Translations under genes and position numbers: made by a program
Assembly (NCBI GenBank): GCA_937951455.1
Contig: CALFBU010000104.1
Span: 1 to 21,218, forward strand
Length of the DNA: 21,218 bases
Direction of reading: 5' to 3'
DNA from: an uncultured Rhizobiaceae group bacterium
GTDB taxonomy: Bacteria > Pseudomonadota > Alphaproteobacteria > Rhizobiales > Rhizobiaceae
The notes under the pieces: generated by a model
What the model saw: the letters and a program-made list of their open reading frames with translations, nothing else
What the model was told of the DNA's origin: nothing
Databases searched by the model: none
In this document: in pieces, positions 1 to 8,647 of the stretch
How the letters are laid out: each line of letters starts with the position of its first letter
Numbering within the stretch: the stretch's first letter is position 1

Positions 1-1
1 T

Positions 2-343
2 TTCTATCCAAACGGTATTTTTATCATGCGCTTTAATGGAAAACAAATAGAAGATTCAGCTGCGACAGCGGTGATGAATTTCTTTGCCGTATATTTTCTG
101 TTGTTTGGTATTTTTGCAATTCTGTTGAATCTAACAGGGCTCGATTTTCTAACCTCAATGTCTGCAGCAGGCACAGCCATTTCAAACGTAGGCCCGGGGC
201 TTGGTAGTACAATTGGCCCTGCATCAACGTTTCAGGATTTAAACGATACAGCGAAATGGATATTGTCTGCCGCAATGCTTGTAGGCCGGCTGGAACTCTT
301 CACCGTTCTCGTCCTGTTTATGCCAAGGTTTTGGAGAGCCTAG
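2..343 (+). CDS. trkH: TrkH-family potassium uptake protein, C-terminal end (5' truncated)
   Basis: Inner-membrane pore subunit of a Trk/Ktr potassium importer; it works with a cytoplasmic NAD-binding TrkA subunit that is not in this window. Only about the last 113 residues are present, and the frame is open through the left edge (FYPNGIFIM precedes the first in-window ATG at 26). Visible are the PNG..RFNGK loop between pore repeats, a hydrophobic helix (VMNFFAVYFLLFGIFAILL), the fourth selectivity-filter loop with SNVGPGLG, and the last helix ending LVGRLELFTVLVLFMP, all characteristic of TrkH/KtrB. The stop (341-343) lies two bases from the stop of the convergent RND permease, so there is no room for a separate terminator. 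The upstream part and operon partners cannot be judged. Confidence 0.9.
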   Translation, partial: FYPNGIFIMRFNGKQIEDSAATAVMNFFAVYFLLFGIFAILLNLTGLDFLTSMSAAGTAISNVGPGLGSTIGPASTFQDLNDTAKWILSAAMLVGRLELFTVLVLFMPRFWRA

Positions 344-345
344 CT

Positions 346-3300
346 TTATTCGGCCGGCTGTTGTGATCGCTTTTCACGTTCACCAAAAACCTTTTCCAGC
401 GACCAGCGTATATCATAACCAATGCCGATAAAGGCTGGTACGAGGAACAAGACAATCAACGTTGCAAGCCCCAGACCAAAGACAATGGTAATCGCCATGG
501 GCAGCAGGAATTGTGCTTGAAGGCTTTTTTCAAACATCAAGGGTACAAGTCCGCCGATGGTGGTGAGTGATGTCAGCAAGACAGCACGAAGACGGTCACG
601 ACTTGCACCGATAGCTGCTTCAGGAAGCGTTTCGCCTTCGTCCAACCGTTCATCAAGACGACTGACCAGAATAATGGAATCATTTACCAGAATGCCAGCC
701 AACCCAAGCAGACCAATGAAAGAGAGTATGGTGAGTTTAAAGCCCATTATCCAATGACCCATTACCGCCCCGACCAGACCAAACGGGATGATCAACATGA
801 TCGCGATCGGACGGAAATAACTGCCAAAAACCCATGCAAGCACAATATAAATAACCGCCAGCGCGATGTAGATACCGGTTGTTAAATCAGAAAATGCTTT
901 CTTGCGCTCTTCGTCTTTGCCGCCAAAACGATAATCAACGCCAATAGCATCCATTACCCTTGGCAATTCACCTGCCTGCAAAATTTCAATTGCCTTATCG
1001 GTTGTAACGATATCGGTATTCAGATCTGCTGTGACTGAAACTATCGTCTTGCCATCTTCGCGCTGAATGGCGGAGAAACCCTGCTTTTCGGTAAGCTCCA
1101 CAACTTCGCCAAGTGGTACGAACTGACCTTGCGGGCTGCGAAGCTCAAAGTTACGCAACTTGTCGCCACCCTCATCGCGAGTTGTGCGCAATACCCTTAT
1201 GGTAACTTCATCATCACCGCGCGCAAAACGTCTTGGAATGGCACCATCAAATGCATTGCGAACCTGACGACCAACCTCATCAATGCTAAAGCCCAATGCG
1301 GCACCTCGCGGCAGAAGTCTCATGATGAGTTCGGGTTTGCCAAAAGGCAAATCATCTGCAACGCCTGAAGCGCCATTGATCGCTTGTATAATCGGGATGA
1401 CTTGCGTTGCCGCTTCTTTCAATGTTGCTACATCACTGCCGATAATTTCAACATCCAGGTCACGCCCTGGAGGGCCACCTCGTGATTCAAAGATGGCTAT
1501 GCGTTTTGCGCCTGCCAGTTTTGGCAAAGCCTTGCGCCAGGCCTTTACGATGTCCGGTGTGCGAATGGTTCTGACTTCAGACGATGACAGTTGAACGCGC
1601 AACTCAGCCAAATTGTCTCCAACACTTCGTCCAGCACTGCCAAGCGTGGTGAACACGGCTGTTACCAGTTCTTCTTCACCACCCGTCAAATCATTGGTAG
1701 CACGCGTTAGCGCCTCTTCGACTTCATTTATGATTTCAAAAGCGCGTTGTTCAGGAATACCGGCATTAAAAACCAATCTTGCACGAATGTTTTCAGCTTC
1801 TGGCGAAGGGAAAAATACAAATTTGACTTGCTCGCCGCGAATTGGTCCAACGGCCAAAACCATAACGCTGGCAAGTGCGACTGCAACCGTTACATAGCGC
1901 CATCTGAACGAAAGCGAGACCATCCAGTTAAAAGGCCCATCCCTGAAAGCATTGAAGTGACCATCAAACCAGTTTCTAAATCTTCCCTGATCATGTGGTC
2001 CTCTGTCTTGTGGTGATAATTTTTTTAATAGCCAAAAGACACCTTCAAAAAGTGTTCCAACGAAGAGTGAACATATTGTAATCAGTAGAATGAACAGAAC
2101 GATGGAACCGTTTTCCTGCGCATCCAGTATCGGTTTCAAGACAGGCACGCCTGCCAAATCCAGTGATCCTGATGAAACGCGGTTCATCACGGAAATCAAA
2201 ATACCACCAATCAAACTGGCGAAGAACATTTGACGCCAGAAAGACCATTTGCGTTTTGGCTTGTGCTGGAGCGTGTGCGCCAAGTGACCTGGAAGAATGA
2301 GAAAACATTCAATCAAGCTTGCAATAATCACCGCAATAACAACGTAAGGCATAACACCCATAATCTGCCCGATGATATCACCGATCAAAAGCATGGGCGC
2401 GAAGGCCGCAATGGTCGTAATCATGGCAGCCATAACGGGGGTGAGCATGCGCCCTGCCCCGTTTTCTGCAGCCTCAAACGGTTCATCACCAGCCTCAAAA
2501 CGCGAGGCGGTATGTTCACCTACCACAATGGCATCATCGACGATGATACCCAGCATCATGATCATCGCAAAAAGCGTGATCATATTAATGGTCTGCCCCA
2601 TCAAAAGCATGAAGCCCAGCGTCGCGAACATGGCAACCGGAATGCCAGCCGCAACCCAAAATGCGATGCGTGCGTTTAGGAAAATAAATAATGTCGCCAC
2701 CACGAGCACAAGGCCAAAGATACCGTTCCAGAAAAGAAGCGAAATACGCTCTACTAGCGAGTCTGCGCGAACCTCATATTTTTTGAGTGTAATGCCAGGC
2801 GGCATAACGTCTTCTATTTCTGACAGATATTGATCAAGTATTCTGGCAGTCTTCAGCGTATCCGCACTTAACGCACGCTCAACGGTTATCTGAATGGCTG
2901 GTTTCCCGCCAGAAAGGCCTCGAGATTGACCATCTTCATAACCGTTTTTGATGGTAGCGATATCGCCAAGTAAAACTTTTTCACCCGTAGCGAATGATTT
3001 TATTTCTATGCTTTTAAGCGCCGTAGGGTCTTCAGCATTTGCCAGTGCGCGTATCTGTTTTTCAACATCGCCCTTTAGCTGGCCCGAAGGCGTATCACGA
3101 CTGTTGCCAGCAATAACTGCGGAGACATCCGAGATCGATAAGCCCAAACGGCGCAACTCACGCTCGGAGATTTCAACCTGCAATTCCACATCGCGCATTC
3201 CGACAAAGGATATTTTATCAATACCACGCTCAATCAGGTCATCCCTGATTTTCTTAGCGTGAATTCTCAGTGTGCTTTCGGGAACGTCACCTGATAGGGA

Positions 3301-3741
3301 CAATCTCGCTACACGGTCAAAGAACGAGGCTTTGGAAATTTCTGGCTCCTCCGCACCATCAGGCAAGTTGGTAACAGCTTTCACCGCCGTATCCACGTCA
3401 GCCAAAGCCTGCTGCATGTCTGCATCAGGCAGAAACTCTAGAGATATTGATCCCGCACCCTCACGGGCATAGGAAATCATATTATCAACGGCGTCTATGA
3501 AGCGGACCTCCGGCTCTATGATTTGCAGAATATTTTGCTCGACATCCTCAGCACTTGCCCCTGACCAAGTGACGGATACTCGAATTTCCTGGCGTTCTAC
3601 GGTAGGGAAAAACTGAGTGTTGATTTTACTGATTGCGAAGACGCCAAAAATGATCATTAAAACCATCAGCAAATTTGCAGCATTGGGATGCCTTGCAAAA
3701 ACACTTACGATGCCACCACCAGGTATTTTACGTGCAATCAT
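346..3741 (-). CDS. RND efflux transporter, inner-membrane permease subunit
   Basis: Proton-driven resistance-nodulation-division pump subunit (AcrB/HAE1-like superfamily) that extrudes small molecules through a tripartite envelope complex. It has 1131 residues. The N-terminal helix (about 20-40) is followed by a porter domain starting FFPTVERQEIRVSV. TM4 carries GIIVDDAIVV (398-407) with the paired aspartates of the proton relay, and the second half repeats the pattern with GLAGILVNDSIILV. About 90 residues around 497-590 appear to be inserted between TM6 and TM7, with two extra hydrophobic stretches (about 503-520 and 546-573). That makes the protein longer than the roughly 1030-1050 usual for this family. 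The start lies 23 bases after the stop of the membrane-fusion protein, so the two are surely cotranscribed. No outer-membrane TolC-like gene is nearby. The substrate cannot be predicted; a drug, lipid or other hydrophobic compound is possible. Confidence 0.93.
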   Translation of the reverse strand: MIARKIPGGGIVSVFARHPNAANLLMVLMIIFGVFAISKINTQFFPTVERQEIRVSVTWSGASAEDVEQNILQIIEPEVRFIDAVDNMISYAREGAGSISLEFLPDADMQQALADVDTAVKAVTNLPDGAEEPEISKASFFDRVARLSLSGDVPESTLRIHAKKIRDDLIERGIDKISFVGMRDVELQVEISERELRRLGLSISDVSAVIAGNSRDTPSGQLKGDVEKQIRALANAEDPTALKSIEIKSFATGEKVLLGDIATIKNGYEDGQSRGLSGGKPAIQITVERALSADTLKTARILDQYLSEIEDVMPPGITLKKYEVRADSLVERISLLFWNGIFGLVLVVATLFIFLNARIAFWVAAGIPVAMFATLGFMLLMGQTINMITLFAMIMMLGIIVDDAIVVGEHTASRFEAGDEPFEAAENGAGRMLTPVMAAMITTIAAFAPMLLIGDIIGQIMGVMPYVVIAVIIASLIECFLILPGHLAHTLQHKPKRKWSFWRQMFFASLIGGILISVMNRVSSGSLDLAGVPVLKPILDAQENGSIVLFILLITICSLFVGTLFEGVFWLLKKLSPQDRGPHDQGRFRNWFDGHFNAFRDGPFNWMVSLSFRWRYVTVAVALASVMVLAVGPIRGEQVKFVFFPSPEAENIRARLVFNAGIPEQRAFEIINEVEEALTRATNDLTGGEEELVTAVFTTLGSAGRSVGDNLAELRVQLSSSEVRTIRTPDIVKAWRKALPKLAGAKRIAIFESRGGPPGRDLDVEIIGSDVATLKEAATQVIPIIQAINGASGVADDLPFGKPELIMRLLPRGAALGFSIDEVGRQVRNAFDGAIPRRFARGDDEVTIRVLRTTRDEGGDKLRNFELRSPQGQFVPLGEVVELTEKQGFSAIQREDGKTIVSVTADLNTDIVTTDKAIEILQAGELPRVMDAIGVDYRFGGKDEERKKAFSDLTTGIYIALAVIYIVLAWVFGSYFRPIAIMLIIPFGLVGAVMGHWIMGFKLTILSFIGLLGLAGILVNDSIILVSRLDERLDEGETLPEAAIGASRDRLRAVLLTSLTTIGGLVPLMFEKSLQAQFLLPMAITIVFGLGLATLIVLFLVPAFIGIGYDIRWSLEKVFGEREKRSQQPAE

Positions 3742-3764
3742 GGATTATTGCCTCTAGGCTCAAG

Positions 3765-5117
3765 TTAATTCTGCGTTGCAGGTTGCGGGGGTCTTACATT
3801 CAATCCTTCAGAAATTTCCGCGATTCGGGTAATTAGAACTTCATCACCTCCGGAAAGTTCACCATCAATGATAATTGAATCACCATCACGCGCCAAAACC
3901 TTTACGCTTCGCGCCTCCAATACGCCATCAACCGCCACATAAACCTTGTTACCATCATAGAGCGCTGTTTCAGCAACACGGTAGTTATTTTCAAAAAGCT
4001 TGTCCGGTACTGTCACTTCTACAAATGCGCCTGGGCGTAGCGGACTGTCGTTCAAATCACCTTCGATACTGGCAATGACTTCAACACCACCACGGTCAGA
4101 AGTAATCTGAGCGCCAATACGTTCTATTTTAGCCGGGTATTTATACTCTTCACCACCCACAACCCAAATGACCTCAACCTCACGGCCTACAACACCGATT
4201 TTGTCCGATTGTATGCGACCAAATCTTTGATCAGTAAGGGTGAAACGCACTTCAAGCCTATCGTCACGATACATCGATACAACCATATCATTGGCGCCGA
4301 TCAGACGGCCTTCCGAAGCGTTATTTTCTCGAATGACACCCGACATGGGTGCTAAAAGCGCAGTGTCTTTTAAATCGCGTTCTGCTTCTTCGATGCTGCG
4401 TTCGGCACGTGCCAGCACTGCTCTAAGTTGCTCTATGCGAGACCTTTCAACAACCAGATTTAACTGGCTTTGTTCGAGCGATTGGGAGCGCTGGCTGACA
4501 ATCAACTCGCGTTCTTCAACAGCGCGCGGCGTTGCACTGCCCCGTCTTTGTAATGCGCTAATGCGTTCGAGATCACTTTGTGCAAGGGCAAGTTGTTGTT
4601 GCAAACTTTTAATGCGCGCTTCTTCGATAGCGATCATCGCCTGATTTTCAGCAATCCGTGCCTTTGTCTCAATGACGGTAGATTTTGCGCTATCCAATGC
4701 AGTCTCGTAATTGAATTTATCAATCTGAAACAGCATCTCACCTTTTTCAATGCGGCTGCCCACCTGTAATTTCGGGCTTACTTCAACTATTTTGCCTGCG
4801 ACAAGTGAACGAAGATCAACCGTCTTGGACGCTTGAACCTCACCGTAAACCACCATGGAGGGTTGAAAGTTGCCAGGCTCAGCTACGACTGTATCAACGG
4901 TATAGACTGTCTTGAATGGCGGGCGTTTTGGCGGTTCTACTTTGGCGTCAATCAGCTTGTTCATAAAGAAAAAACCGCCAAACAATATTGCTGCCATCAA
5001 AAGAAATTGAAATATAACGCGCCCGAGTGTTTTTACCCAAGCGATTAAGCCATTCTGCTTCACCGTGTCTTCTTCAAGCTCAATTTCCAGTGTGTCGTTT
5101 TTCTGTAACATGGCCAT
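3765..5117 (-). CDS. RND efflux periplasmic adaptor (membrane-fusion protein)
   Basis: Periplasmic adaptor (HlyD/AcrA-like) linking the RND permease to an outer-membrane channel. Counting from the ATG at 5117 it has 450 residues: a cytoplasmic acidic tail, a membrane anchor at about 33-53 (no lipobox cysteine), a split lipoyl domain (about 99-133 and 250-275, with LVAGKIVEVSPKLQVG and LLAPMSGVIRENN), a long coiled-coil hairpin (about 137-250, rich in E, R, Q and L), then beta-barrel and membrane-proximal domains. An in-frame TTG at 5150 would add 11 residues (LYLYLCKQID) that look like untranslated leader. I therefore prefer ATG 5117, or ATG 5111; no strong ribosome-binding site separates these. 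It is first in a two-gene unit with the permease and starts about 110 bases after hslO, so a separate promoter is likely. Confidence 0.92.
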   Translation of the reverse strand: MAMLQKNDTLEIELEEDTVKQNGLIAWVKTLGRVIFQFLLMAAILFGGFFFMNKLIDAKVEPPKRPPFKTVYTVDTVVAEPGNFQPSMVVYGEVQASKTVDLRSLVAGKIVEVSPKLQVGSRIEKGEMLFQIDKFNYETALDSAKSTVIETKARIAENQAMIAIEEARIKSLQQQLALAQSDLERISALQRRGSATPRAVEERELIVSQRSQSLEQSQLNLVVERSRIEQLRAVLARAERSIEEAERDLKDTALLAPMSGVIRENNASEGRLIGANDMVVSMYRDDRLEVRFTLTDQRFGRIQSDKIGVVGREVEVIWVVGGEEYKYPAKIERIGAQITSDRGGVEVIASIEGDLNDSPLRPGAFVEVTVPDKLFENNYRVAETALYDGNKVYVAVDGVLEARSVKVLARDGDSIIIDGELSGGDEVLITRIAEISEGLNVRPPQPATQN

Positions 5118-5167
5118 ATCTATTTGTTTACATAAATATAAATATAGCAATGAAGGATTTCGGCAAG

Positions 5168-5181
5168 TTACAAGTTTGTAA
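5168..5181. promoter_or_regulatory. Short inverted repeat before the RND operon (possible operator)
   Basis: TTACAA and TTGTAA arms of six bases flank a two-base spacer, about 50 bases upstream of the membrane-fusion protein start. A loose -35/-10-like pair (TTGCCG, TATTTA, 16 bases apart) follows on the minus strand. RND pump operons are commonly controlled by TetR- or MarR-type repressors binding such dyads, but no repressor gene lies next to this operon. The repeat is short and the region AT-rich, so chance is a real possibility. Confidence 0.3.
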
Positions 5182-5228
5182 TTTGGGTAAACGATTGATT
5201 GAAAACCATGTGACTTAACGCCTGGTTT

Positions 5229-6212
5229 TTATACTTCGCTGGCAGAAACCGTATAAGATGTGCTGCAAAACTCACAAACCGTCGTGAAACTTTCATCAGG
5301 CTTTAGAGGTTTATCAGGGTCATCTTTAAAAGTTTTTACAAGAGAAACAACTTTCTCACGGCTACACGTACATTTGTCCAAAACCTGGCTGCCTTCAAAA
5401 ACCCGTACGCCATGTTCATGGAACAGGCGATACAAAAGACGTTCTATGTTTATTTGTGGGTCAGTCAACTCATCATCACCAACCGTATCCATCAAGGCGG
5501 AAGCTTCCAGCCATGCATCATCATGGGTGAAATTATCTTCCTCATCTTCAGCGCCACTAGGCAAGTCACGTTGTTGAATGCGGTCTTCTGACTCAGGCAA
5601 AAATTGGGTTAAAATACCGCCTGCGCGCCAGCTTGTTTCAGTCATCGAACCATCTTTGGATGCACGAAGAATTTGCGCCACTGAAAGCTTGATGCGTGTT
5701 GGAATTTGTTCTGACTGCTTGAAGTATTCATGCGCTGCTTCTTCAAGCGTGATGCCATCAAGTTTTACAATGCCTTGATAGCGCTGCATGTCGACGCCGT
5801 GGTCTATGGTCATCGCCATAATCCCTTCACCGAGCAGGTCACGAGGGCTAGTCTTTCCAGCCTTGAAAGCTTTTTCGAAGTCTTCCTTGTTATAACGCGC
5901 ATACGCCCTGATTGAATCAGGAGTAGAAAAATCCACAACTGCCAAGGATACAGGCCCATCAGATTGGGTTTGCAGAATAAAGTTGCCTTCAAACTTCAAG
6001 GATGTGCCAAGCAGAACGGTAAGCGTAATCATTTCAGCCATCAGGAATGCGATGTCTTGGGGATATTCATGTCGCTTTAAAATTGTATCGAGCATATCGC
6101 CCAGATGCACTGCACGTCCGCGAATATCCAAAGGCTCAACAGCAAAAGGCACAACGACATCGTCACCGACGAATTGATATTCTTGATTTTCCGGATTTAC
6201 TGAATCAGACAT
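5229..6212 (-). CDS. hslO: Hsp33 family redox-regulated molecular chaperone HslO
   Basis: Cytoplasmic holdase chaperone activated by oxidative unfolding; it protects proteins under oxidative plus heat stress. It has 327 residues, somewhat longer than the E. coli protein (about 290). The N-terminal domain contains the family stretch with LLGTSLKFEGNFILQTQSDGPV (given here only as a landmark, about 68-88), followed by GEGIMAMTIDHG. The C-terminal redox switch has the four zinc-ligating cysteines in CxC (281, 283) and CxxC (313, 316) order. An acidic low-conservation stretch (about 206-232, PESEDRIQQRD...EDEEDN) lies in the linker. It starts 10 bases after the argF stop, so it is very likely the third gene of an argD-argF-hslO operon. 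A start at 6212 is reasonable, although the ribosome-binding site is weak. Confidence 0.94.
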   Translation of the reverse strand: MSDSVNPENQEYQFVGDDVVVPFAVEPLDIRGRAVHLGDMLDTILKRHEYPQDIAFLMAEMITLTVLLGTSLKFEGNFILQTQSDGPVSLAVVDFSTPDSIRAYARYNKEDFEKAFKAGKTSPRDLLGEGIMAMTIDHGVDMQRYQGIVKLDGITLEEAAHEYFKQSEQIPTRIKLSVAQILRASKDGSMTETSWRAGGILTQFLPESEDRIQQRDLPSGAEDEEDNFTHDDAWLEASALMDTVGDDELTDPQINIERLLYRLFHEHGVRVFEGSQVLDKCTCSREKVVSLVKTFKDDPDKPLKPDESFTTVCEFCSTSYTVSASEV

Positions 6213-6222
6213 ATTTCACTAC

Positions 6223-7137
6223 TCAATTACTGGAGTTAAGACACCAAGCCAAAATAGCTTTTTGCGCATGAAGACGGTTTTCTGCTTCATCAAACACGAC
6301 TGACTGGATACCATCCATGACGCTGTCGGTTACTTCTTCACCACGGTGAGCCGGCAAGCAATGCATGAAAATAGCGCTTTCATTCGCTTTTGCCATAAGC
6401 TCATCATTTACCTGATAAGGCATGAACGTATTGTGGCCTGATGCTTCACCTTCAAAACCCATCGACGTCCAGGTATCGGTGACAACACAATCCGCTCCCA
6501 TCACGGCAGTTTTTGCATCATGCCCAAGGTTGATTTTGGAACCACGCTCTTTTGCCCATTGCATATATTTATCATCTGGTTCGTGGCCTTTTGGCACAGC
6601 AATATCAAGTTCGTAATTAAACACACTGCTGGCCTCAATCAACGAATTTAATACGTTGTTGCCATCCCCCGTCCAGACGACCTTTTTGCCTTCGCACGTG
6701 CCTAGCCTTTCCTCTATCGTGAGGACATCAGCCATAATCTGGCACGGATGCGTATCGTCTGTTAAACCATTAATCACGGGCACAGTCGCATTTTCAGCCA
6801 ACTCTAAAACGCGGTCATGCTCTGTTGTTCTGATCATTATAGCGTCCACATAGCGTGACAGTACCTTGGCCGTATCTGCAATGGTCTCACCTCGACCAAG
6901 CTGCATTTCTGAACCTGACAATATGATTGTCTCACCGCCCAACTGACGCATCCCAACATCAAAAGACACTCTGGTACGTGTTGAAGGTTTATCAAAAATC
7001 ATGGCGAGCATCTTGCCCTCTAAAGGCTTGTCTTTCGTACCGGATGATTTCATCTCATGCGCGGACGCAATAATGCCTTTTAGGGAATCCATATCTACGC
7101 TCGAAATATCGAGAAAGTGACGGGGTTGAGATTTCAT
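6223..7137 (-). CDS. argF: Ornithine carbamoyltransferase
   Basis: Converts ornithine and carbamoyl phosphate to citrulline and phosphate, the sixth step of arginine biosynthesis, in the cytoplasm. It has 304 residues, the usual size. The carbamoyl-phosphate loop PSTRTR is at 51-56, HPCQ at 130-133, the ornithine-binding DTWTSMG at about 221-227, and the catalytic [11 protein letters not shown] at 259-269. The HCLP motif and ornithine-type loop argue for OTCase rather than aspartate carbamoyltransferase. Only five bases separate it from argD upstream and ten from hslO downstream, indicating one transcript. Its anabolic partner argD next door suggests the biosynthetic rather than the catabolic (arginine deiminase) form. 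Confidence 0.96.
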   Translation of the reverse strand: MKSQPRHFLDISSVDMDSLKGIIASAHEMKSSGTKDKPLEGKMLAMIFDKPSTRTRVSFDVGMRQLGGETIILSGSEMQLGRGETIADTAKVLSRYVDAIMIRTTEHDRVLELAENATVPVINGLTDDTHPCQIMADVLTIEERLGTCEGKKVVWTGDGNNVLNSLIEASSVFNYELDIAVPKGHEPDDKYMQWAKERGSKINLGHDAKTAVMGADCVVTDTWTSMGFEGEASGHNTFMPYQVNDELMAKANESAIFMHCLPAHRGEEVTDSVMDGIQSVVFDEAENRLHAQKAILAWCLNSSN

Positions 7138-7142
7138 GATGA

Positions 7143-8333
7143 TTAAGCTTTCTGAGCCGCTTTATAAGCATCAAAGGCTGCAATCATTTTATCACGTACA
7201 GCACGAATATCGTCTTCACTGATAATCAGCGGCGGTAAAATACGGATAACATTGTCACCTGCACCAACTGTCAACAAGCCTTGATCTCGCATGGCAGCGA
7301 TCAAATCAAGATTAAGCGCTTTTGCTTTTAAACCGACCAACAAGCCTGCACCGCGAACGCCCTCAAGCAAATCCGGATAGGTATCAACGAGTTCTGCCAA
7401 ATGCTGACGGAACAATATGGATTTGTCATTTACCTCGTCCATGAAGTTATCTTCCAGAACCACATCCAAAACAGCATTGCCAATTGCCATGGCGAGCGGG
7501 TTGCCGCCAAAGGTAGATCCATGCGTTCCCAAAACCATCGCCAGAGCAACTTCTTCTGTTGCCATGCAAGCGCCTAAAGGAAATCCGCCACCAATGCCTT
7601 TAGCAATTGCCATGATGTCCGGCTCGACATTATGAATTTGATGCGCAAACAGTTTACCGCATCTGCCAATGCCAGTTTGCACTTCATCAAACATCAGCAG
7701 GATACCATGTTCATCACACAGTTCGCGCAAGCCACGCAAACACTGCGCAGGCACTTCACGAATACCGCCTTCGCCCTGAATAGGTTCGACCAAGATTGCA
7801 GCCGTCTTATCATCGATTGCTGCCTTTAAAGCATCATGATCGCCAAAGGGAAGATTGATAAACCCTGGCGCAATAGGGCCAAAGCCTTCCAGATATTTGG
7901 CTTGTCCGCCGGCAGCAATCGTCGTTGTGCTTCGCCCGTGAAAAGCGCCTTCAAATGTGATGATGTTTACGCGATCCGGATTGCCTTGTGCGTAGTGATA
8001 TCGGCGCGCCGTTTTAATCGCCATTTCCATGGCCTCAACGCCAGAATTGGTAAAGAAAACACGATCAGCAAAACTGTTGTCACAAAGTCTCGTTGCCAGC
8101 TGCTTTTGACCTGGAATTTCAAAAAGGTTGGAGAGATGCCAAATTTTCTCCGCTTGGTTTTTTAATGTTTCCACAAGATGGGGATGCCCATGACCAAGCG
8201 AGTTGACCGCAATACCCGACGTACAATCCAGATACTCATTGCCGTCTGTATCAAACAATCGACAGCCTTCAGCACGTGCAAACTCAATTGGCGGCGGCGC
8301 GTAAACATCAAATGTATGTTGTTCTTTTCCCAT
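7143..8333 (-). CDS. argD: Acetylornithine aminotransferase (class III PLP enzyme)
   Basis: PLP-dependent transfer of an amino group from glutamate to N-acetylglutamate semialdehyde, giving N-acetylornithine (arginine pathway; family members may also act in lysine synthesis). It has 396 residues, the normal length. Visible are the [13 protein letters not shown] substrate loop (39-51), NSGVEA (96-101, often NSGAEA), the PLP-binding [10 protein letters not shown] (215-224, with the Asp that pairs with the pyridine nitrogen), and the Schiff-base lysine K245 in [14 protein letters not shown]. Confusion with other class III aminotransferases is possible, but the adjacent argF settles the assignment. 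It is the first gene of the minus-strand operon. The start ATG at 8333 has an AGGAAA ribosome-binding site about 10 bases upstream. A promoter and an intrinsic terminator precede it in the leader. Confidence 0.95.
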   Translation of the reverse strand: MGKEQHTFDVYAPPPIEFARAEGCRLFDTDGNEYLDCTSGIAVNSLGHGHPHLVETLKNQAEKIWHLSNLFEIPGQKQLATRLCDNSFADRVFFTNSGVEAMEMAIKTARRYHYAQGNPDRVNIITFEGAFHGRSTTTIAAGGQAKYLEGFGPIAPGFINLPFGDHDALKAAIDDKTAAILVEPIQGEGGIREVPAQCLRGLRELCDEHGILLMFDEVQTGIGRCGKLFAHQIHNVEPDIMAIAKGIGGGFPLGACMATEEVALAMVLGTHGSTFGGNPLAMAIGNAVLDVVLEDNFMDEVNDKSILFRQHLAELVDTYPDLLEGVRGAGLLVGLKAKALNLDLIAAMRDQGLLTVGAGDNVIRILPPLIISEDDIRAVRDKMIAAFDAYKAAQKA

Positions 8334-8382
8334 GAGATGGCTTTCCTAAAACTGGAGCAGTTTGTGACTTTTTGTTCAAAAT

Positions 8383-8405
8383 AAAAAACCCGCCATCAAG
8401 ACGGG
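8383..8405 (-). terminator. Intrinsic terminator in the argD leader (minus strand)
   Basis: Read on the minus strand, CCCGTC and GGCGGG form a six-base-pair stem with one G-U pair around a five-base TTGAT loop, followed at once by six T. The stem pairs properly only on the minus strand (the plus-strand reading has a C-A mismatch), so it faces argD. It lies between a good promoter (8446-8474) and the argD ATG, about 50 bases before the start. It should therefore either end a short RNA or act as an attenuator of argD-argF-hslO. No arginine-rich leader peptide is evident. Confidence 0.65.
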
Positions 8406-8435
8406 GCATTTTGGACTGCAAGAGCATAATTTATC

Positions 8436-8444
8436 TTATACACA
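8436..8444 (+). promoter_or_regulatory. DnaA box (TTATACACA), with a near-match at 8513-8521
   Basis: TTATACACA matches the DnaA consensus TTATNCACA fully. TTACCCACA at 8513-8521 has one mismatch, and CTTTCCACA at 8556-8564 has two. In Caulobacter crescentus DnaA is known to activate gcrA transcription, so boxes in this region make biological sense. The perfect box also overlaps the predicted start point of the argD-facing promoter. An isolated match can arise by chance in AT-rich DNA. Confidence 0.4.
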
Positions 8445-8445
8445 T

Positions 8446-8474
8446 AAAATACTTTGCAAGAACCTAATGGTCAA
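8446..8474 (-). promoter_or_regulatory. Sigma-70-like promoter reading toward argD
   Basis: On the minus strand TTGACC (8474-8469) and TATTTT (8451-8446) are separated by exactly 17 bases. This matches the housekeeping consensus in five of six and four of six positions. Initiation would fall near 8440, giving about a 105-base leader before argD that contains the terminator at 8383-8405. Assigned by eye only. Confidence 0.45.
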
Positions 8475-8548
8475 CCCTTATAAACCTTGGATTTTGGACG
8501 CCCCAAAATTATTTACCCACAGGATTACAGGCAAAGTCTTGCAATATC

Positions 8549-8647
8549 GATTCTCCTTTCCACAGGTAATTGAAACATGATTCTCTTAGCTGGGGATATT
8601 GTGAAAAAATGATTCGATATGACCATTCGACTCTTGTGCTGGGACTC
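8549..8647. promoter_or_regulatory. Cluster of five GANTC (CcrM methylation) sites upstream of gcrA
   Basis: GANTC occurs at 8549-8553, 8579-8583, 8611-8615, 8629-8633 and 8643-8647, with a sixth at 8764-8768 close to the gcrA start. Random expectation is about one per 256 bases, so five in 99 bases is a clear excess. GANTC is methylated by CcrM in Alphaproteobacteria, and GcrA acts preferentially at promoters with methylated sites. This suggests that gcrA is autoregulated or controlled by methylation state in this organism. The sites are seen directly; the regulation is inferred. Confidence 0.6.

Noticed and set aside
2045..2308. Open frames opposite or within the RND genes (for example 2045-2308 minus, 2230-2679 plus)
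   Set aside because: They lie wholly inside the well-supported permease gene in other frames, have compositions unlike real proteins and no ribosome-binding sites.
5190..5228. Terminator after hslO (ACCA/TGGT arms)
   Set aside because: Only about five base pairs with a long loop and short T run; too weak to list as a feature.
8401..8480. Arginine-rich leader peptide for argD attenuation
   Set aside because: The only short frames (MCIR and a frame running into argD) lack arginine runs and ribosome-binding sites.
8436..8647. Possible replication origin between argD and gcrA
   Set aside because: Only one perfect DnaA box, no repeated AT-rich unwinding element, and none of the usual origin neighbours (hemE, dnaA, parAB); promoter control of gcrA explains the sites better.
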